A DNA stretch of 64,000 bases from Bin87 sp034420475 (GTDB lineage: Bacteria; Chloroflexota; Dehalococcoidia; Lucifugimonadales; UBA3495). Below are positions 7,090 to 15,232 of the stretch, piece after piece. Made by a program: the position numbers and the translations under genes. Each line of letters begins with the position of its first letter. Position 1 is the first letter of the stretch. Below the pieces are notes generated by a model. It did not search any database. It was not told the DNA's origin and saw only the letters and a program-made list of their open reading frames with translations. The stretch spans positions 124,001 through 188,000 of the forward strand of contig DAOULH010000009.1 of NCBI GenBank assembly GCA_034420475.1, written 5' to 3'.

Positions 7090-8207
7090 TAGTATTCTAT
7101 GTTGGTGTTGAGGGCTTCCTTGCCGTACGTTACCGCCCTCACCCGGCCATCGCGTCGGTACAGGCGATGCAGGTGCAGATCGTCCGATTCCAGTTCAGTA
7201 AATGCCGCGTTTGCGGCGACTATGCATTCGTAGCTATGGGTGGTAGCGAACACTTGGACATTGAACTCACACGAAAGCCAGTCCAAGTTTTTCCAAATGT
7301 CGACTAACACACTATGATGCAAGCCATTTTCCACCTCATCAATGAGTATTGTTCCGTTGCGGGCTTGATGGAACGCAAGAACCATTGAAAGCAACCTTCC
7401 CATACCATCGCCTAAAAATCCCATCGGTACCGGTCGGCTCAATCCAAGGTCGGCGTATATCATTGGTGCTGGCGGAGCGGCAATCGTAGTAAGTCTTTTG
7501 ATGCGGGGGTCAATCTTATTCAAGCAACTTACAATGTCGTCCGCATAGCCGGCCAATTCCACTTCCCCGAAGCGCAGAACATCCTCTTCAAGTCCAGTTC
7601 GATTGCGTGCACTGAAAAACACACACGGACTGAGTTCGTTCATCCTGGCTTGGCGAAACGCCATTCCCTCACTGGCCATCAATGCAGCAGGAATCGGACC
7701 GGTTTCGGTTCCAATATTGACCTGTTGCCTGGCCCACCAACCCGATGACAAATGCTTTTGGTCGTTTTCGTCGACATATTCCAGAACGATCTCTGATCCA
7801 GACACGACAGATACGTCGGCCTCCTGCGAACCCCGGAGGAGGGTACTCACTCCTTGAGTTGGTCGGGTGTCGATCAGCCCACCCTCTCGAGATTGAGACG
7901 TGGTCTTCAGCGTTCGAGGTTTTTCGCCCCAATTGCCGTTGCCTATCAGGGTTATGCAGCGGTTGATGTCGAAGTCATAAAACAGATCATTCAGGAGGCG
8001 TTGCGGATTAGGCCCAGGGATCCCTCTAAACCCGGAAAGGCGGACCCCGAGGTCAGGCATGTTAGGGCCACTGTGTAACCATATCGCTTCCAGCAGCGCC
8101 GTTTTGCCGGCGTTGTTTTGGCCCGCGATCAGGTTGACACGGGCCAGGGGTTCCACCGTCAGTTGCTCGAACAGGCGGAAGTTTTCGATGCTGAAGGAGG
8201 TGTACAT
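7074..8207 (-). CDS. AAA family (AAA_15/AAA_21, OLD/RecF-like) ATPase
   Basis: 377 residues. The N-terminus IENFRLFEQLTVEPL followed by Walker A GQNNAGKTALLE (near residues 28-39) is the RecF/OLD-type ATPase layout. Near the C-terminus are Walker B TILIDEVENGLHHS and the switch motif VFATTHSYE. The middle part holds a long insertion, as in SMC-like dimerising ATPases. It probably senses a ligand or phage component and controls the TOPRIM effector encoded immediately downstream. Only 14 bases separate it from the CoA-transferase B gene upstream, so it may be transcribed with metabolic genes, which is unusual for a defence pair. Confidence 0.85.
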   Translation of the reverse strand: MYTSFSIENFRLFEQLTVEPLARVNLIAGQNNAGKTALLEAIWLHSGPNMPDLGVRLSGFRGIPGPNPQRLLNDLFYDFDINRCITLIGNGNWGEKPRTLKTTSQSREGGLIDTRPTQGVSTLLRGSQEADVSVVSGSEIVLEYVDENDQKHLSSGWWARQQVNIGTETGPIPAALMASEGMAFRQARMNELSPCVFFSARNRTGLEEDVLRFGEVELAGYADDIVSCLNKIDPRIKRLTTIAAPPAPMIYADLGLSRPVPMGFLGDGMGRLLSMVLAFHQARNGTILIDEVENGLHHSVLVDIWKNLDWLSCEFNVQVFATTHSYECIVAANAAFTELESDDLHLHRLYRRDGRVRAVTYGKEALNTNIEYYWELR

Positions 8208-8221
8208 CGTTCGCTGTAGCG

Positions 8222-8911
8222 CTACGCCGGCCGCACGCGTATCTCCCGCAGGTCGTCGGCGATTATCAGCTCCGCCTCGGTCTGCTCCTGGATGTCCTCG
8301 GGGGACCAGCCGGGAGCGTGTTCGCGCAGGACGAAGCCATCCTCGGTGATCTCGAACAGGCCCAGGTCGGTGGCCAGCAGCTTGACCACGCCCGGCGCCG
8401 TGATGGGCAAGTTGCAGCTCTTGAGCACCCGGGGCGCGCCGTTGCGCTGGTTGTGCTCCATGGCGATGAATACCCGCTTGGCGCAGGCGGCCAGGTCCAT
8501 GGCGCCGCCGATGCCGCCGCCCTTGCGCACCGGGATGCGCCAGTTGGCGAAGTCGCCGTTTTCGGAGACCTCGTAGGCGCCCATCACCGTCACGTCCACC
8601 ATTCCCTTACGGATGATGCCGAAGGAATCGGCGTGGTGGACGATGGCCATGCCGGGCAGGGCAACCACGTTCTGGCCGCCGGCGTTGACCAGGTGGCGGT
8701 CTTCTTCCCCGGCCGGAGCCAGCGGACCAAATCCGATCACCCCGTTTTCGGAATGAAAGATGATCTCCTTGTCCGGCTCGCACTCCAGGTAGTTGGAGCA
8801 AAGGGTTGGCATACCCACGCCCAGGTTCACGATCCAACCGTCCTGGAACTCCATGGCCAGACGGTCGCACATGGTTTGCCGGGAGAGGCGGGGCTTGTCC
8901 GCGGTAGTCAT
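8222..8911 (-). CDS. 3-oxoacid CoA-transferase, subunit B
   Basis: 229 residues. Family I CoA-transferase beta subunit: the catalytic glutamate lies in HSENGVIGFGP near residue 55, GVGMPTLCSNY precedes it, and the GGIGGAMDLA motif follows. The family moves CoA between succinyl/acetyl-CoA and 3-oxoacids or related acids. Substrate is not determined by these motifs. It follows subunit A by 67 bases, with AAGGAG upstream of ATG 8911, so the two subunits are made together. Together with nearby amidohydrolase and aldolase-like genes it suggests organic-acid catabolism. Confidence 0.92.
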   Translation of the reverse strand: MTTADKPRLSRQTMCDRLAMEFQDGWIVNLGVGMPTLCSNYLECEPDKEIIFHSENGVIGFGPLAPAGEEDRHLVNAGGQNVVALPGMAIVHHADSFGIIRKGMVDVTVMGAYEVSENGDFANWRIPVRKGGGIGGAMDLAACAKRVFIAMEHNQRNGAPRVLKSCNLPITAPGVVKLLATDLGLFEITEDGFVLREHAPGWSPEDIQEQTEAELIIADDLREIRVRPA

Positions 8912-8978
8912 CGCAGTACTCCTTGTGTTCTTTATCGCGTACCCGGTATGGCGTCGATGCCAACCTGAACCGGCGTCT

Positions 8979-9677
8979 TCAGTCCCAAATCCCGTCTTCC
9001 GGGATCTTTACCAGCCGATCAACGTAGATTCCCGGAACGTGTACGCAGTCCGGGTCAATCTCCCCAGGCTCAACGATGCTGTCCTCGACCTCGACCACAG
9101 TGATGTCGGCGGCCATGGCCATTACGGGGTTGAAGTTGCGCTGGGTGAGGCGGAACTGCAAGTTGCCGAAGGTGTCGGCACGGTACGCCCGGATCAGGGC
9201 GAAGTCGGCCGGCAAGGGATACTCCAAGACGTAGGTGCGGCCGTTGATTTCGCGGTGCTCTTTGCCTTCGGCCAGTTCGGTGCCAACGCTGGCCGGCGTG
9301 TAGAAGGCTCCGATACCGGCAGCCGCAGCCCGCATCCGCTCGGCCAGCGTTCCCTGCGGCACCAGTTCTGCGTCGAGCTCGTCGTCGTTGTACATCTGGA
9401 CGAAGGGCGTGATCTGCGACGGATGAGTCGGCGCGGTGAAGGCGCAGATCATCTTCTTGACCTGACGGGCTTCAATTAATGTGCCGACGTCCACGCGGTC
9501 GTCCAGTGAGCCGGCATTGTTGGAGATGCCCGTGAGGTCCTTGACGCCCAGCCGGTGGACTGCGGCCAGGAGGTTGCGGGCCAAGCCTACGTTGCCAAAG
9601 CCGGGCGACATGAACGTCATGCCGTCTTTCATGTCGGCTACGGCGGAGTCGAAATCGGGGAAAACCTTGTTCTTCAT
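8979..9677 (-). CDS. 3-oxoacid CoA-transferase, subunit A
   Basis: 232 residues from ATG 9677, the family's usual length, beginning MKNKVFPDFDSAVADMKDG. The reading frame stays open about 160 bases further upstream, but that part is not conserved-looking and was left out. Family I alpha-subunit features are visible: SPGFGNVGLARNLL (CoA-binding loop), LTGISNNAG, and VPQGTLAERMRAAAAGIGAFYTP. A GGGAG lies about 9 bases before the start. It works as a complex with the downstream B subunit. Substrate unknown. Confidence 0.9.
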   Translation of the reverse strand: MKNKVFPDFDSAVADMKDGMTFMSPGFGNVGLARNLLAAVHRLGVKDLTGISNNAGSLDDRVDVGTLIEARQVKKMICAFTAPTHPSQITPFVQMYNDDELDAELVPQGTLAERMRAAAAGIGAFYTPASVGTELAEGKEHREINGRTYVLEYPLPADFALIRAYRADTFGNLQFRLTQRNFNPVMAMAADITVVEVEDSIVEPGEIDPDCVHVPGIYVDRLVKIPEDGIWD

Positions 9678-9857
9678 TGGGGTGGGCTCCCATTTCTGGT
9701 GTCGCCGCCACTGACCGGCAACCATGCCGTTGTCGAGCAATGCCGTCGTCGGTGGCGCGACGGGTGCGGCCATTATACAAGCAACATAACCGCTGGCAAC
9801 GCGCCTGATAACGCCGGCTGCTCCAGACGAAGCGGACACCGGCGTGTCCCTGGGCCG

Positions 9858-10769
9858 TCAACCGCCATCGTCCGTGCCGGTTTGCAGCCGGAGCGGCGCG
9901 ATGGGATTGGCGTCCCGCGGCGGCAGCGCCAGGTCCCGGGTGCGGCCACGCCAACGGTCCGCCAGCGGCCAGGACAGCAATGGCGATTGACCCAAGGCGC
10001 TGCCGGCGTCGGCAAGGTTGGCATTCCCGGTATCCTGATCGTCTTCGGGGTTGTCCGCGTCCGGGCGCCAGGGCCACGGGAGATGCCGCCGCCAGGGATC
10101 GGCGCCGCCGTATCCGTTGGCTGCGGCGACCACGGCCATCACCTGGTGGGGACGGTAAACCCGGTGGGTGGGCTGCTCGGCCAGGATGGCTTCCTGGTCG
10201 ATGGTGGCCCACAGGGCGGCCACTGACGTTGCGCCGACGCTGCGGGCACAGGCGATGTCCTGCGGCCCGTCACCCACGTACATGGCGTCGGCCGGATCGA
10301 CGGCCATCGTCTCCAGAACATCAAGCAGGCCATCGGGCGACGGCTTGTAAGGCCGCGCGTCGGTCTTGAAATTCGCGTACTCGACCAGCGGGGCCAATCC
10401 GGACTCGCGCAGTTCGATTTCGCCGAAGTACGGGATCTTGTCCGACAGTATGCCCACGCGGATCCCGTGCCGCCGGAACGCCTTCAACAGCGTGGCAACG
10501 CCCGGATACAGGTAACGGCGATGCCCGTCAATGGCGTGGTAATGGCTCAGGTAAACGGGAAGGATGCCGTCGAGTTCGTCCTGGGCGTCGGGATGGCTGC
10601 CGAAGAACCACAGGAGGTGCTGGTGGAAGGGACGGTGGAACTCGGCGGCGACTGCATCGGCGGTGGGCGGAACCATGCCCAGCTCGGTTGCGGTGCTCTC
10701 CATCAGACCCAGATGGATGCCCCAGCTGTTCCACAGGGTCAGATCCCAGTCGAAAATGACCGCCTGCAT
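9858..10769 (-). CDS. HAD-superfamily hydrolase (phosphoglycolate phosphatase-like)
   Basis: 303 residues. The HAD motifs are in order: FDWDLTLWNS (nucleophile and acid Asp), LSDK (motif II), the Lys in YKPSPDG (motif III), and VGDGPQDIACA (motif IV). The first 220 residues fit a standard Gph-like phosphatase with an alpha-helical cap. The last 80 residues form a Trp/Pro/Arg/Asp-rich tail (PWRRHLPWPWRPDADNPEDD...) not typical of the family and probably disordered. GGGAGG precedes ATG 10769. Substrate is not predictable. Confidence 0.85.
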   Translation of the reverse strand: MQAVIFDWDLTLWNSWGIHLGLMESTATELGMVPPTADAVAAEFHRPFHQHLLWFFGSHPDAQDELDGILPVYLSHYHAIDGHRRYLYPGVATLLKAFRRHGIRVGILSDKIPYFGEIELRESGLAPLVEYANFKTDARPYKPSPDGLLDVLETMAVDPADAMYVGDGPQDIACARSVGATSVAALWATIDQEAILAEQPTHRVYRPHQVMAVVAAANGYGGADPWRRHLPWPWRPDADNPEDDQDTGNANLADAGSALGQSPLLSWPLADRWRGRTRDLALPPRDANPIAPLRLQTGTDDGG

Positions 10770-10830
10770 CGCCGCCTCCCGCGCTCCGGGCAGAATATGC
10801 CGGATACGAGCGCGAATCCCGGTTGCGCGT

Positions 10831-11634
10831 TTAGCAGTGACCGGGGTGACTCTGTCCCCCGCCCTGGTAGTCGATGGCGCTGGGCATCACGGTGGTGCCG
10901 GGGTGATCGGCCCGCCCGAGTTTGACGGTGACCGCTCCGCTGGCGTAGTGCAGCACGCCGCTGACCTCCAGGGTGGGCGAGTCGGCCAGGTAGGTGATGT
11001 CGCCGTTAGATTCTACCCGGAAGGGACGGTCGTGGCCGGGATAGATGGTGTTGGCCGCTGCGACGATTTTCCGGATGCTGGCCCGGGCGTCGGCTTCGCT
11101 CCAGAAGATGATGGCCGGGGTGCCCCGACCGATGGCGCCGGCGTCCGACATGGCGTCGCCGCCGATACACACCGCGCCGGCCTCGGTTTCAACCACCACG
11201 CTGATGTGCCCGCGCGTGTGTCCCGGGGTTTCGATGATCCGCACGCCGGGCTCCAGCTCGGTCTCGCCGCTGACCGCGTTGACCTTCTGCTGCAGCAGGG
11301 TGTCCGCGAAGTACCTTGCGGTGGCGAGGTCGCCGACCCGGGGGTTGCGGCTGTACTCCAGTTCGTCGGCGTGGATAACGATTTCCGCGTTGGGGAAAAG
11401 GTCGGTATTCTGCGAGTGGTCCCAATGAGCGTGGGTCAAAATCACCCGCCCGATGTCGTCGGTGGAAATCCCATGCGCGGCCAGCTCATCCACCAGCATG
11501 TTGCGGCGACCAAAATGCGCCACGTCCACGATGGAAAGCACCTCGCCGCGAATCAGGGTGACGGTGCATAGACCCAACCGCGTTTGGTCGGTGTTGATGG
11601 AGTATCCGCCCATGATGATTTCCAGTTCCGGCAT
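10831..11634 (-). CDS. MBL-fold metallo-hydrolase (lactonase-like)
   Basis: 267 residues. The metal motif THAHWDHS (HxHxDH) lies near residue 72, followed by TPGHTRGH, the GGDAMSD aspartate, and a YPGHD His near the C-terminus, the full set for a dinuclear zinc site. The closest style is N-acyl-homoserine-lactonase/glyoxalase-like hydrolases, but the substrate cannot be fixed. GGAGGG lies 5 bases upstream of ATG 11634. It is adjacent to and co-directional with the HAD gene, and divergent from the amidohydrolase at 11743. Confidence 0.85.
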   Translation of the reverse strand: MPELEIIMGGYSINTDQTRLGLCTVTLIRGEVLSIVDVAHFGRRNMLVDELAAHGISTDDIGRVILTHAHWDHSQNTDLFPNAEIVIHADELEYSRNPRVGDLATARYFADTLLQQKVNAVSGETELEPGVRIIETPGHTRGHISVVVETEAGAVCIGGDAMSDAGAIGRGTPAIIFWSEADARASIRKIVAAANTIYPGHDRPFRVESNGDITYLADSPTLEVSGVLHYASGAVTVKLGRADHPGTTVMPSAIDYQGGGQSHPGHC

Positions 11635-11742
11635 AATGTCCCTCCGCCAGAAGTCGCCACTCGCTGCTGCATTGCTTGGCCGGCGCGATTATAGCACCGC
11701 GCTGCGTGCGACTCGGCGGATCCACTGCCCAGATACGATCAG

Positions 11743-13275
11743 ATGACGCCTTCCGCTGAAATCGTTTTGCTCAACGGGAAATTTCCTGTCGGAGTGGGCA
11801 ACCCTACGGCGCTGGCGATAGCCGGGGGGCAGGTAGTCGCGACCGGGGACGACCGTGAAATCCGCCGGTTGGCGACGGCGAAGTCGACCGTACTGGACTG
11901 CGGTGGCCGCACGGTCATACCGGGCATCGTGGACGCCCATTGCCATGTTTTGGCAACCGCCGCCACCGGCCTGCGGGTGGATTGCCAGCCGGCTGCAGCG
12001 CGAGATGTGGAGGAGATTGTTGACGCGCTGCGCAGGTCCGCGGCCTCCGGAGACGGTTGGATACGCGGCTACGGCTACGACGACTCTCCTGTCGGGTTGG
12101 GCCGGCATCTGAACCGCCACGATCTGGACCGCGTTTCCACCACGCGGCCCGTGAGGGTAGAGCATCACTCCGGACACGCTTGCGCGCTCAACGGCCGCGC
12201 GTTGGCGTCGGTCGGCATCGACCGCCTGACACCGGACCCGCCGGGTGGGGTGATCGCGAGGGATTATGAGGGCGAACCGACGGGGCTGTTGCTGGAAATG
12301 GGTGACTGGCTGCGGGATCGTGCCGGAAGGTCCGAGGATCCGTCGCCGGGACAGATGGAGCAGGCCATACGCGATTTTGGCAGCAGGCTGCTGGCTTATG
12401 GCATCACTGCCGTCACCGACGCTGGGCCGAGCAACGGTCTGGATCGGTGGCGGTACTTCCAATGGGCAACCGGAGACGGCACGCTGCCCCTGCGGTTGAC
12501 CATGATGGTCGGCTTCGACCGGCTGGAGGAGATGCAGGCAGCCGACCTGAACTACGGGGCCACTGCAAACCAGGGCCTGCTGGCCGTAGGCCATGCCAAG
12601 ATTATGCTCACAGCGTCAACCGGGCAACTGCGACCCGACCCGGATCGGCTGGCGGAGATGGCGGCTCATGCCCACGAACTGGGATTCCCCGTGGCCATCC
12701 ACGCCGTGGAGCGCGACGCCATCGTCGCGGCTGCGCTGGCTATCAGCGACGCGCCTCCACTCATCGCTGACGGCGGCAACCGCATCCCCGACCGCATCGA
12801 GCACTGCGCCGAGTGTCCGCCCGACGTTCTCGAGCTTGTAGCCCAAAGCGGCGCTATGGCGGCGCCCAATCCGGGGTTTTTGCACTACGACGGCGAGCGA
12901 TATCTGCGTACCGTCACAGCCGACCTGCTCCCTCATCTCTACCCGGTGGCAGCGTTGGCCGACCGGCAAGTGCCCGTAGTTCTGGGATCCGACGCGCCGG
13001 TTGTCGAACCGAACCCGTGGGCGTCGATGGCCGCGGCGTTGTCTCGCCAAACGGCCGGCGGGGCTGATATTGGAGGGATGAAAATGCTGTCGGTGGCCGA
13101 AGCCCTGGCCCTGCACTCCGGTCACCGTCGCATTGCGCCAGGGATGCCGGCGGACCTGGCGGTGGTGGAACCTGATCCGTTCGGGACTTCGGCAGCGCGT
13201 CTGCCTACGGTGCGCGCCGCGGCGACCGTGGTGGCCGGCCGTCTGGTTTGGCGCGACGGGCCACCTAGTCAATAA
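11743..13275 (+). CDS. YtcJ-like amidohydrolase (Amidohydro_3 family)
   Basis: 510 residues. The N-terminal beta sandwich ends in VIPGIVDAHCHV, giving the HxH metal pair. Later features are VRVEHHSGHACALN, the mid-barrel AIHAVERDA, a DRIEHCAE strand and LGSDAPVV with the conserved Asp. The C-terminus APGMPADLAVVEPDPF is the typical return of the sandwich domain. YtcJ relatives hydrolyse amide or ester bonds of small organics, including formamides; the real substrate is unknown. The last 11 bases overlap the 3' end of the convergent retropepsin gene. No convincing ribosome site precedes ATG 11743. Confidence 0.88.
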   Translation: MTPSAEIVLLNGKFPVGVGNPTALAIAGGQVVATGDDREIRRLATAKSTVLDCGGRTVIPGIVDAHCHVLATAATGLRVDCQPAAARDVEEIVDALRRSAASGDGWIRGYGYDDSPVGLGRHLNRHDLDRVSTTRPVRVEHHSGHACALNGRALASVGIDRLTPDPPGGVIARDYEGEPTGLLLEMGDWLRDRAGRSEDPSPGQMEQAIRDFGSRLLAYGITAVTDAGPSNGLDRWRYFQWATGDGTLPLRLTMMVGFDRLEEMQAADLNYGATANQGLLAVGHAKIMLTASTGQLRPDPDRLAEMAAHAHELGFPVAIHAVERDAIVAAALAISDAPPLIADGGNRIPDRIEHCAECPPDVLELVAQSGAMAAPNPGFLHYDGERYLRTVTADLLPHLYPVAALADRQVPVVLGSDAPVVEPNPWASMAAALSRQTAGGADIGGMKMLSVAEALALHSGHRRIAPGMPADLAVVEPDPFGTSAARLPTVRAAATVVAGRLVWRDGPPSQ

Positions 13276-13627
13276 CCACGTCGCCGCCTTCCCACATTTG
13301 CACGGTCAACGTTCTGCCTTCGATCAGGTTTGTACCCAGCAGAAACTGATCTTCAGATTCCATTACGTAAACTGGGCGATTCCTTCCTTCCCAAAGCACA
13401 GTCGCTCCATAGTGATTGTACAAGTTGGTTTGCCCGTCTGCCAGCGTCACCTCAATCAGGCCATACAACCGCAATCCCATTTCCTGGATTATGCCCGCCG
13501 GGAATGTAAGGTCTCCGTTAAACCCAGTGTCAACGACTACTTCTTGACGCCAGTAGTGACCATTGTCGTCCACGACGAAGACCGCAACAATCGGATCCAA
13601 GTTCCGGTTGACGTAACCGAGAATCAT
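13265..13627 (-). CDS. Retropepsin-like (clan AA) aspartic protease, module copy 1
   Basis: 120 residues, the size of one retropepsin protomer. The catalytic motif is VVDTGFNGDLTFP (DTG near residue 34). A flap-like segment and a closing FLLGTNLIEGR follow. Such single-domain proteases act as dimers. The start codon overlaps the stop of the upstream small gene (ATGA, 13624-13627), so the two are translationally coupled. The same gene pair recurs at 61992-62685 and a solo homologue lies at 47921-48277. Substrate and role are unknown. Antitoxin or partner processing is one possibility. Confidence 0.8.
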   Translation of the reverse strand: MILGYVNRNLDPIVAVFVVDDNGHYWRQEVVVDTGFNGDLTFPAGIIQEMGLRLYGLIEVTLADGQTNLYNHYGATVLWEGRNRPVYVMESEDQFLLGTNLIEGRTLTVQMWEGGDVVID

Positions 13628-13896
13628 GGCCGGCTTCGGTGACGGGCACCTACCATTTTGACGGCGGCTGGATAACCGACCCGGAAGGTAAAGAACAGGG
13701 CAGGTAATGGATGCCTTTCCCGCATTTTCTGGTTGGCAGCGACAATGCTATCTGCGATCTCATAGTCGCCGGTTTCGACGTCCAGCGCCAAATAGCGGCC
13801 GTGTTCGTGCGGTTCCAGCTTGTGCCGCAGCTCTGCATCGTAGATGGCGTGGGCGCGGGTCGCCAGATCGCTGCGCTGGTGTTTCCCGATTGCCAT
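13624..13896 (-). CDS. Small conserved partner of the retropepsin gene, module copy 1
   Basis: 90 residues, unknown family. I chose ATG 13896 because AAGGAGG lies 6 bases upstream; longer starts lack one. The core matches the protein at 61992-62309: HAIYDAELRHKL against HEIYEAQIRSRL, then a shared GDYEI and R-K/L-RER-P block. The pattern of a strand with ALDVETGDYEIADS, then a helix and a basic tail, looks like a small alpha/beta domain. It precedes the protease with a 4-base overlap, as in toxin-antitoxin operons. Function unknown. Confidence 0.75.
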   Translation of the reverse strand: MAIGKHQRSDLATRAHAIYDAELRHKLEPHEHGRYLALDVETGDYEIADSIVAANQKMRERHPLPALFFTFRVGYPAAVKMVGARHRSRP

Positions 13897-13991
13897 CGTC
13901 GCCTCCTTATCCATATAGCACGGCGGTGAAGGATTGCCCGGCCCCAACGGAGAAGCTGGGGCCGGGCAATCCCAAGGTCTGCTGGGATCAA

Positions 13992-14879
13992 TTAATGGTG
14001 CGCGCGGTCCTGGAACTCCCGCTCGGTGGTGGCTGCTTCCACCGCCTGGTACTCGGGCAGGCTGATCAGCGCCTCCACCTCGGCCCGGCGCTGGGCAACC
14101 TCCGCGGCTCCGATGCCGATGTGGCCGGTGTCCCGGAGGCTGGTGTACGCCTGCTGGATGCCCTGCACCGCCGCGATGGCCGGCGTGGTGGCATAGATGA
14201 TGACCTTGTATCCCAACTCCTCGTATTCCTGCACCGTGATGTCGTCGGTGCCGGCGATGACCAGCAGCGGCACGTCGGGGACGCCGGCGCGGAAGGTTGC
14301 CAGGTCTTCCCGCTGGCGCACGCCCCGGGGCATCACCACGTCCACCCCCAGGTCGCGCAGGGCATTGCCCCGCCTAATGGCATCCTCCATGTCACCCTCG
14401 ACGGCAGTGAAGGAGTCGGTGCGGCCGATGATGAGGAAATCGGGGTCGCTGCGGGCCTCCAGGGCGTAGCGCATCTTTTCCAGGAACTCGTCGATGGGGA
14501 TCACGTGCTCCAGGCCGGCGTGGTACGACGCCCGCTTGGGGAACACCTGGTCCTCGATGTGGATGCCGCAGATGCCGGCCCGCTCGAAGGTGCGCACCGT
14601 GTGCATGGTGTGGACGGGATCGCCGTAGCCGGCGCCGGCGTCGCAGATCACCGGCAGCGGCACCGATTTCGCCACCCGCTGAGCGACGTCGACCTGCTCG
14701 GTCAGCGTCATCAGCGGCTCGGTAACCGCCAGGTGGGCGCCGCTCATGTAGCCGCCCACGTACACGGTATCGAACCCCAGGGACTGCACCACGCGCGCGG
14801 ACATCGGGTCGTAGGCGCCCGGCGCGAGTATCGTTTCGCCGGCGGTCAGTCGGTTTTTCAGGTCGGAACGCAGAGACAT
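13992..14879 (-). CDS. Isocitrate lyase / PEP mutase superfamily protein
   Basis: 295 residues, a TIM-barrel enzyme of the PEPM/ICL group that cleaves or forms C-C or P-C bonds next to a carboxylate. Visible features: LAPGAYDPMSARVVQSLGFD, YVGGYMSG, VICDAGAGYGDP, GIHIEDQVFPKR, and LIIGRTDSF. Two deviations stand out: the usual DAD metal pair reads DAG, and the KKCGH lyase loop is replaced by FPKRASYHAG. This argues against methylisocitrate lyase and points to an oxaloacetate-decarboxylase-like or other branch. GGAGGTG lies 9 bases upstream of ATG 14879. Activity is uncertain. Confidence 0.82.
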   Translation of the reverse strand: MSLRSDLKNRLTAGETILAPGAYDPMSARVVQSLGFDTVYVGGYMSGAHLAVTEPLMTLTEQVDVAQRVAKSVPLPVICDAGAGYGDPVHTMHTVRTFERAGICGIHIEDQVFPKRASYHAGLEHVIPIDEFLEKMRYALEARSDPDFLIIGRTDSFTAVEGDMEDAIRRGNALRDLGVDVVMPRGVRQREDLATFRAGVPDVPLLVIAGTDDITVQEYEELGYKVIIYATTPAIAAVQGIQQAYTSLRDTGHIGIGAAEVAQRRAEVEALISLPEYQAVEAATTEREFQDRAHH

Positions 14880-14976
14880 TTCAATACACCTCCGGTCAGG
14901 CAGGGATAATCGTCAGATTCGCGTTGCCAAGCGTACCATACCGTCGGCTGCCGCACAGGCTGGAGCGAGTCACAAA

Positions 14977-15223
14977 CTCCGAGATGCTCACGCGTACCCA
15001 GTTTGTCATAGGACTTACGCAGTTGGGAGCAATCTCGTGCTTGGATCATCTGGCTCACAGACGAAATTTTCTGCTCCAGTGCGTAACTCCTATGTCCTTG
15101 CGAGCGCAGCGCGGCAATCTCGCTGCAGCCGGGATCGTCGCTACGCCAACGGGATTGCCACGTCGCTTCGCTCCTCGCAATGACAGGTTTGCGGAAACTG
15201 GGTACAGACAAGCTCCGAGATGC
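14977..15223. repeat. MITE-like element of the GCAATCTC family with terminal inverted and flanking direct repeats, copy 2
   Basis: Fills most of the gene-free stretch 14880-15232. Flanking perfect 11-base direct repeats CTCCGAGATGC lie at 14977-14987 and 15213-15223. Inside them are perfect 11-base inverted repeats GTACCCAGTTT (14994-15004) and AAACTGGGTAC (15195-15205). The core 15094-15184 has the family palindrome, CTTGCGAGCGCAGCGCGGCAA near the left and CTCCTCGCAATGAC on the right. No coding capacity is visible, as expected for a non-autonomous element. Confidence 0.75.
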
Positions 15224-15232
15224 CCGCGCAGC

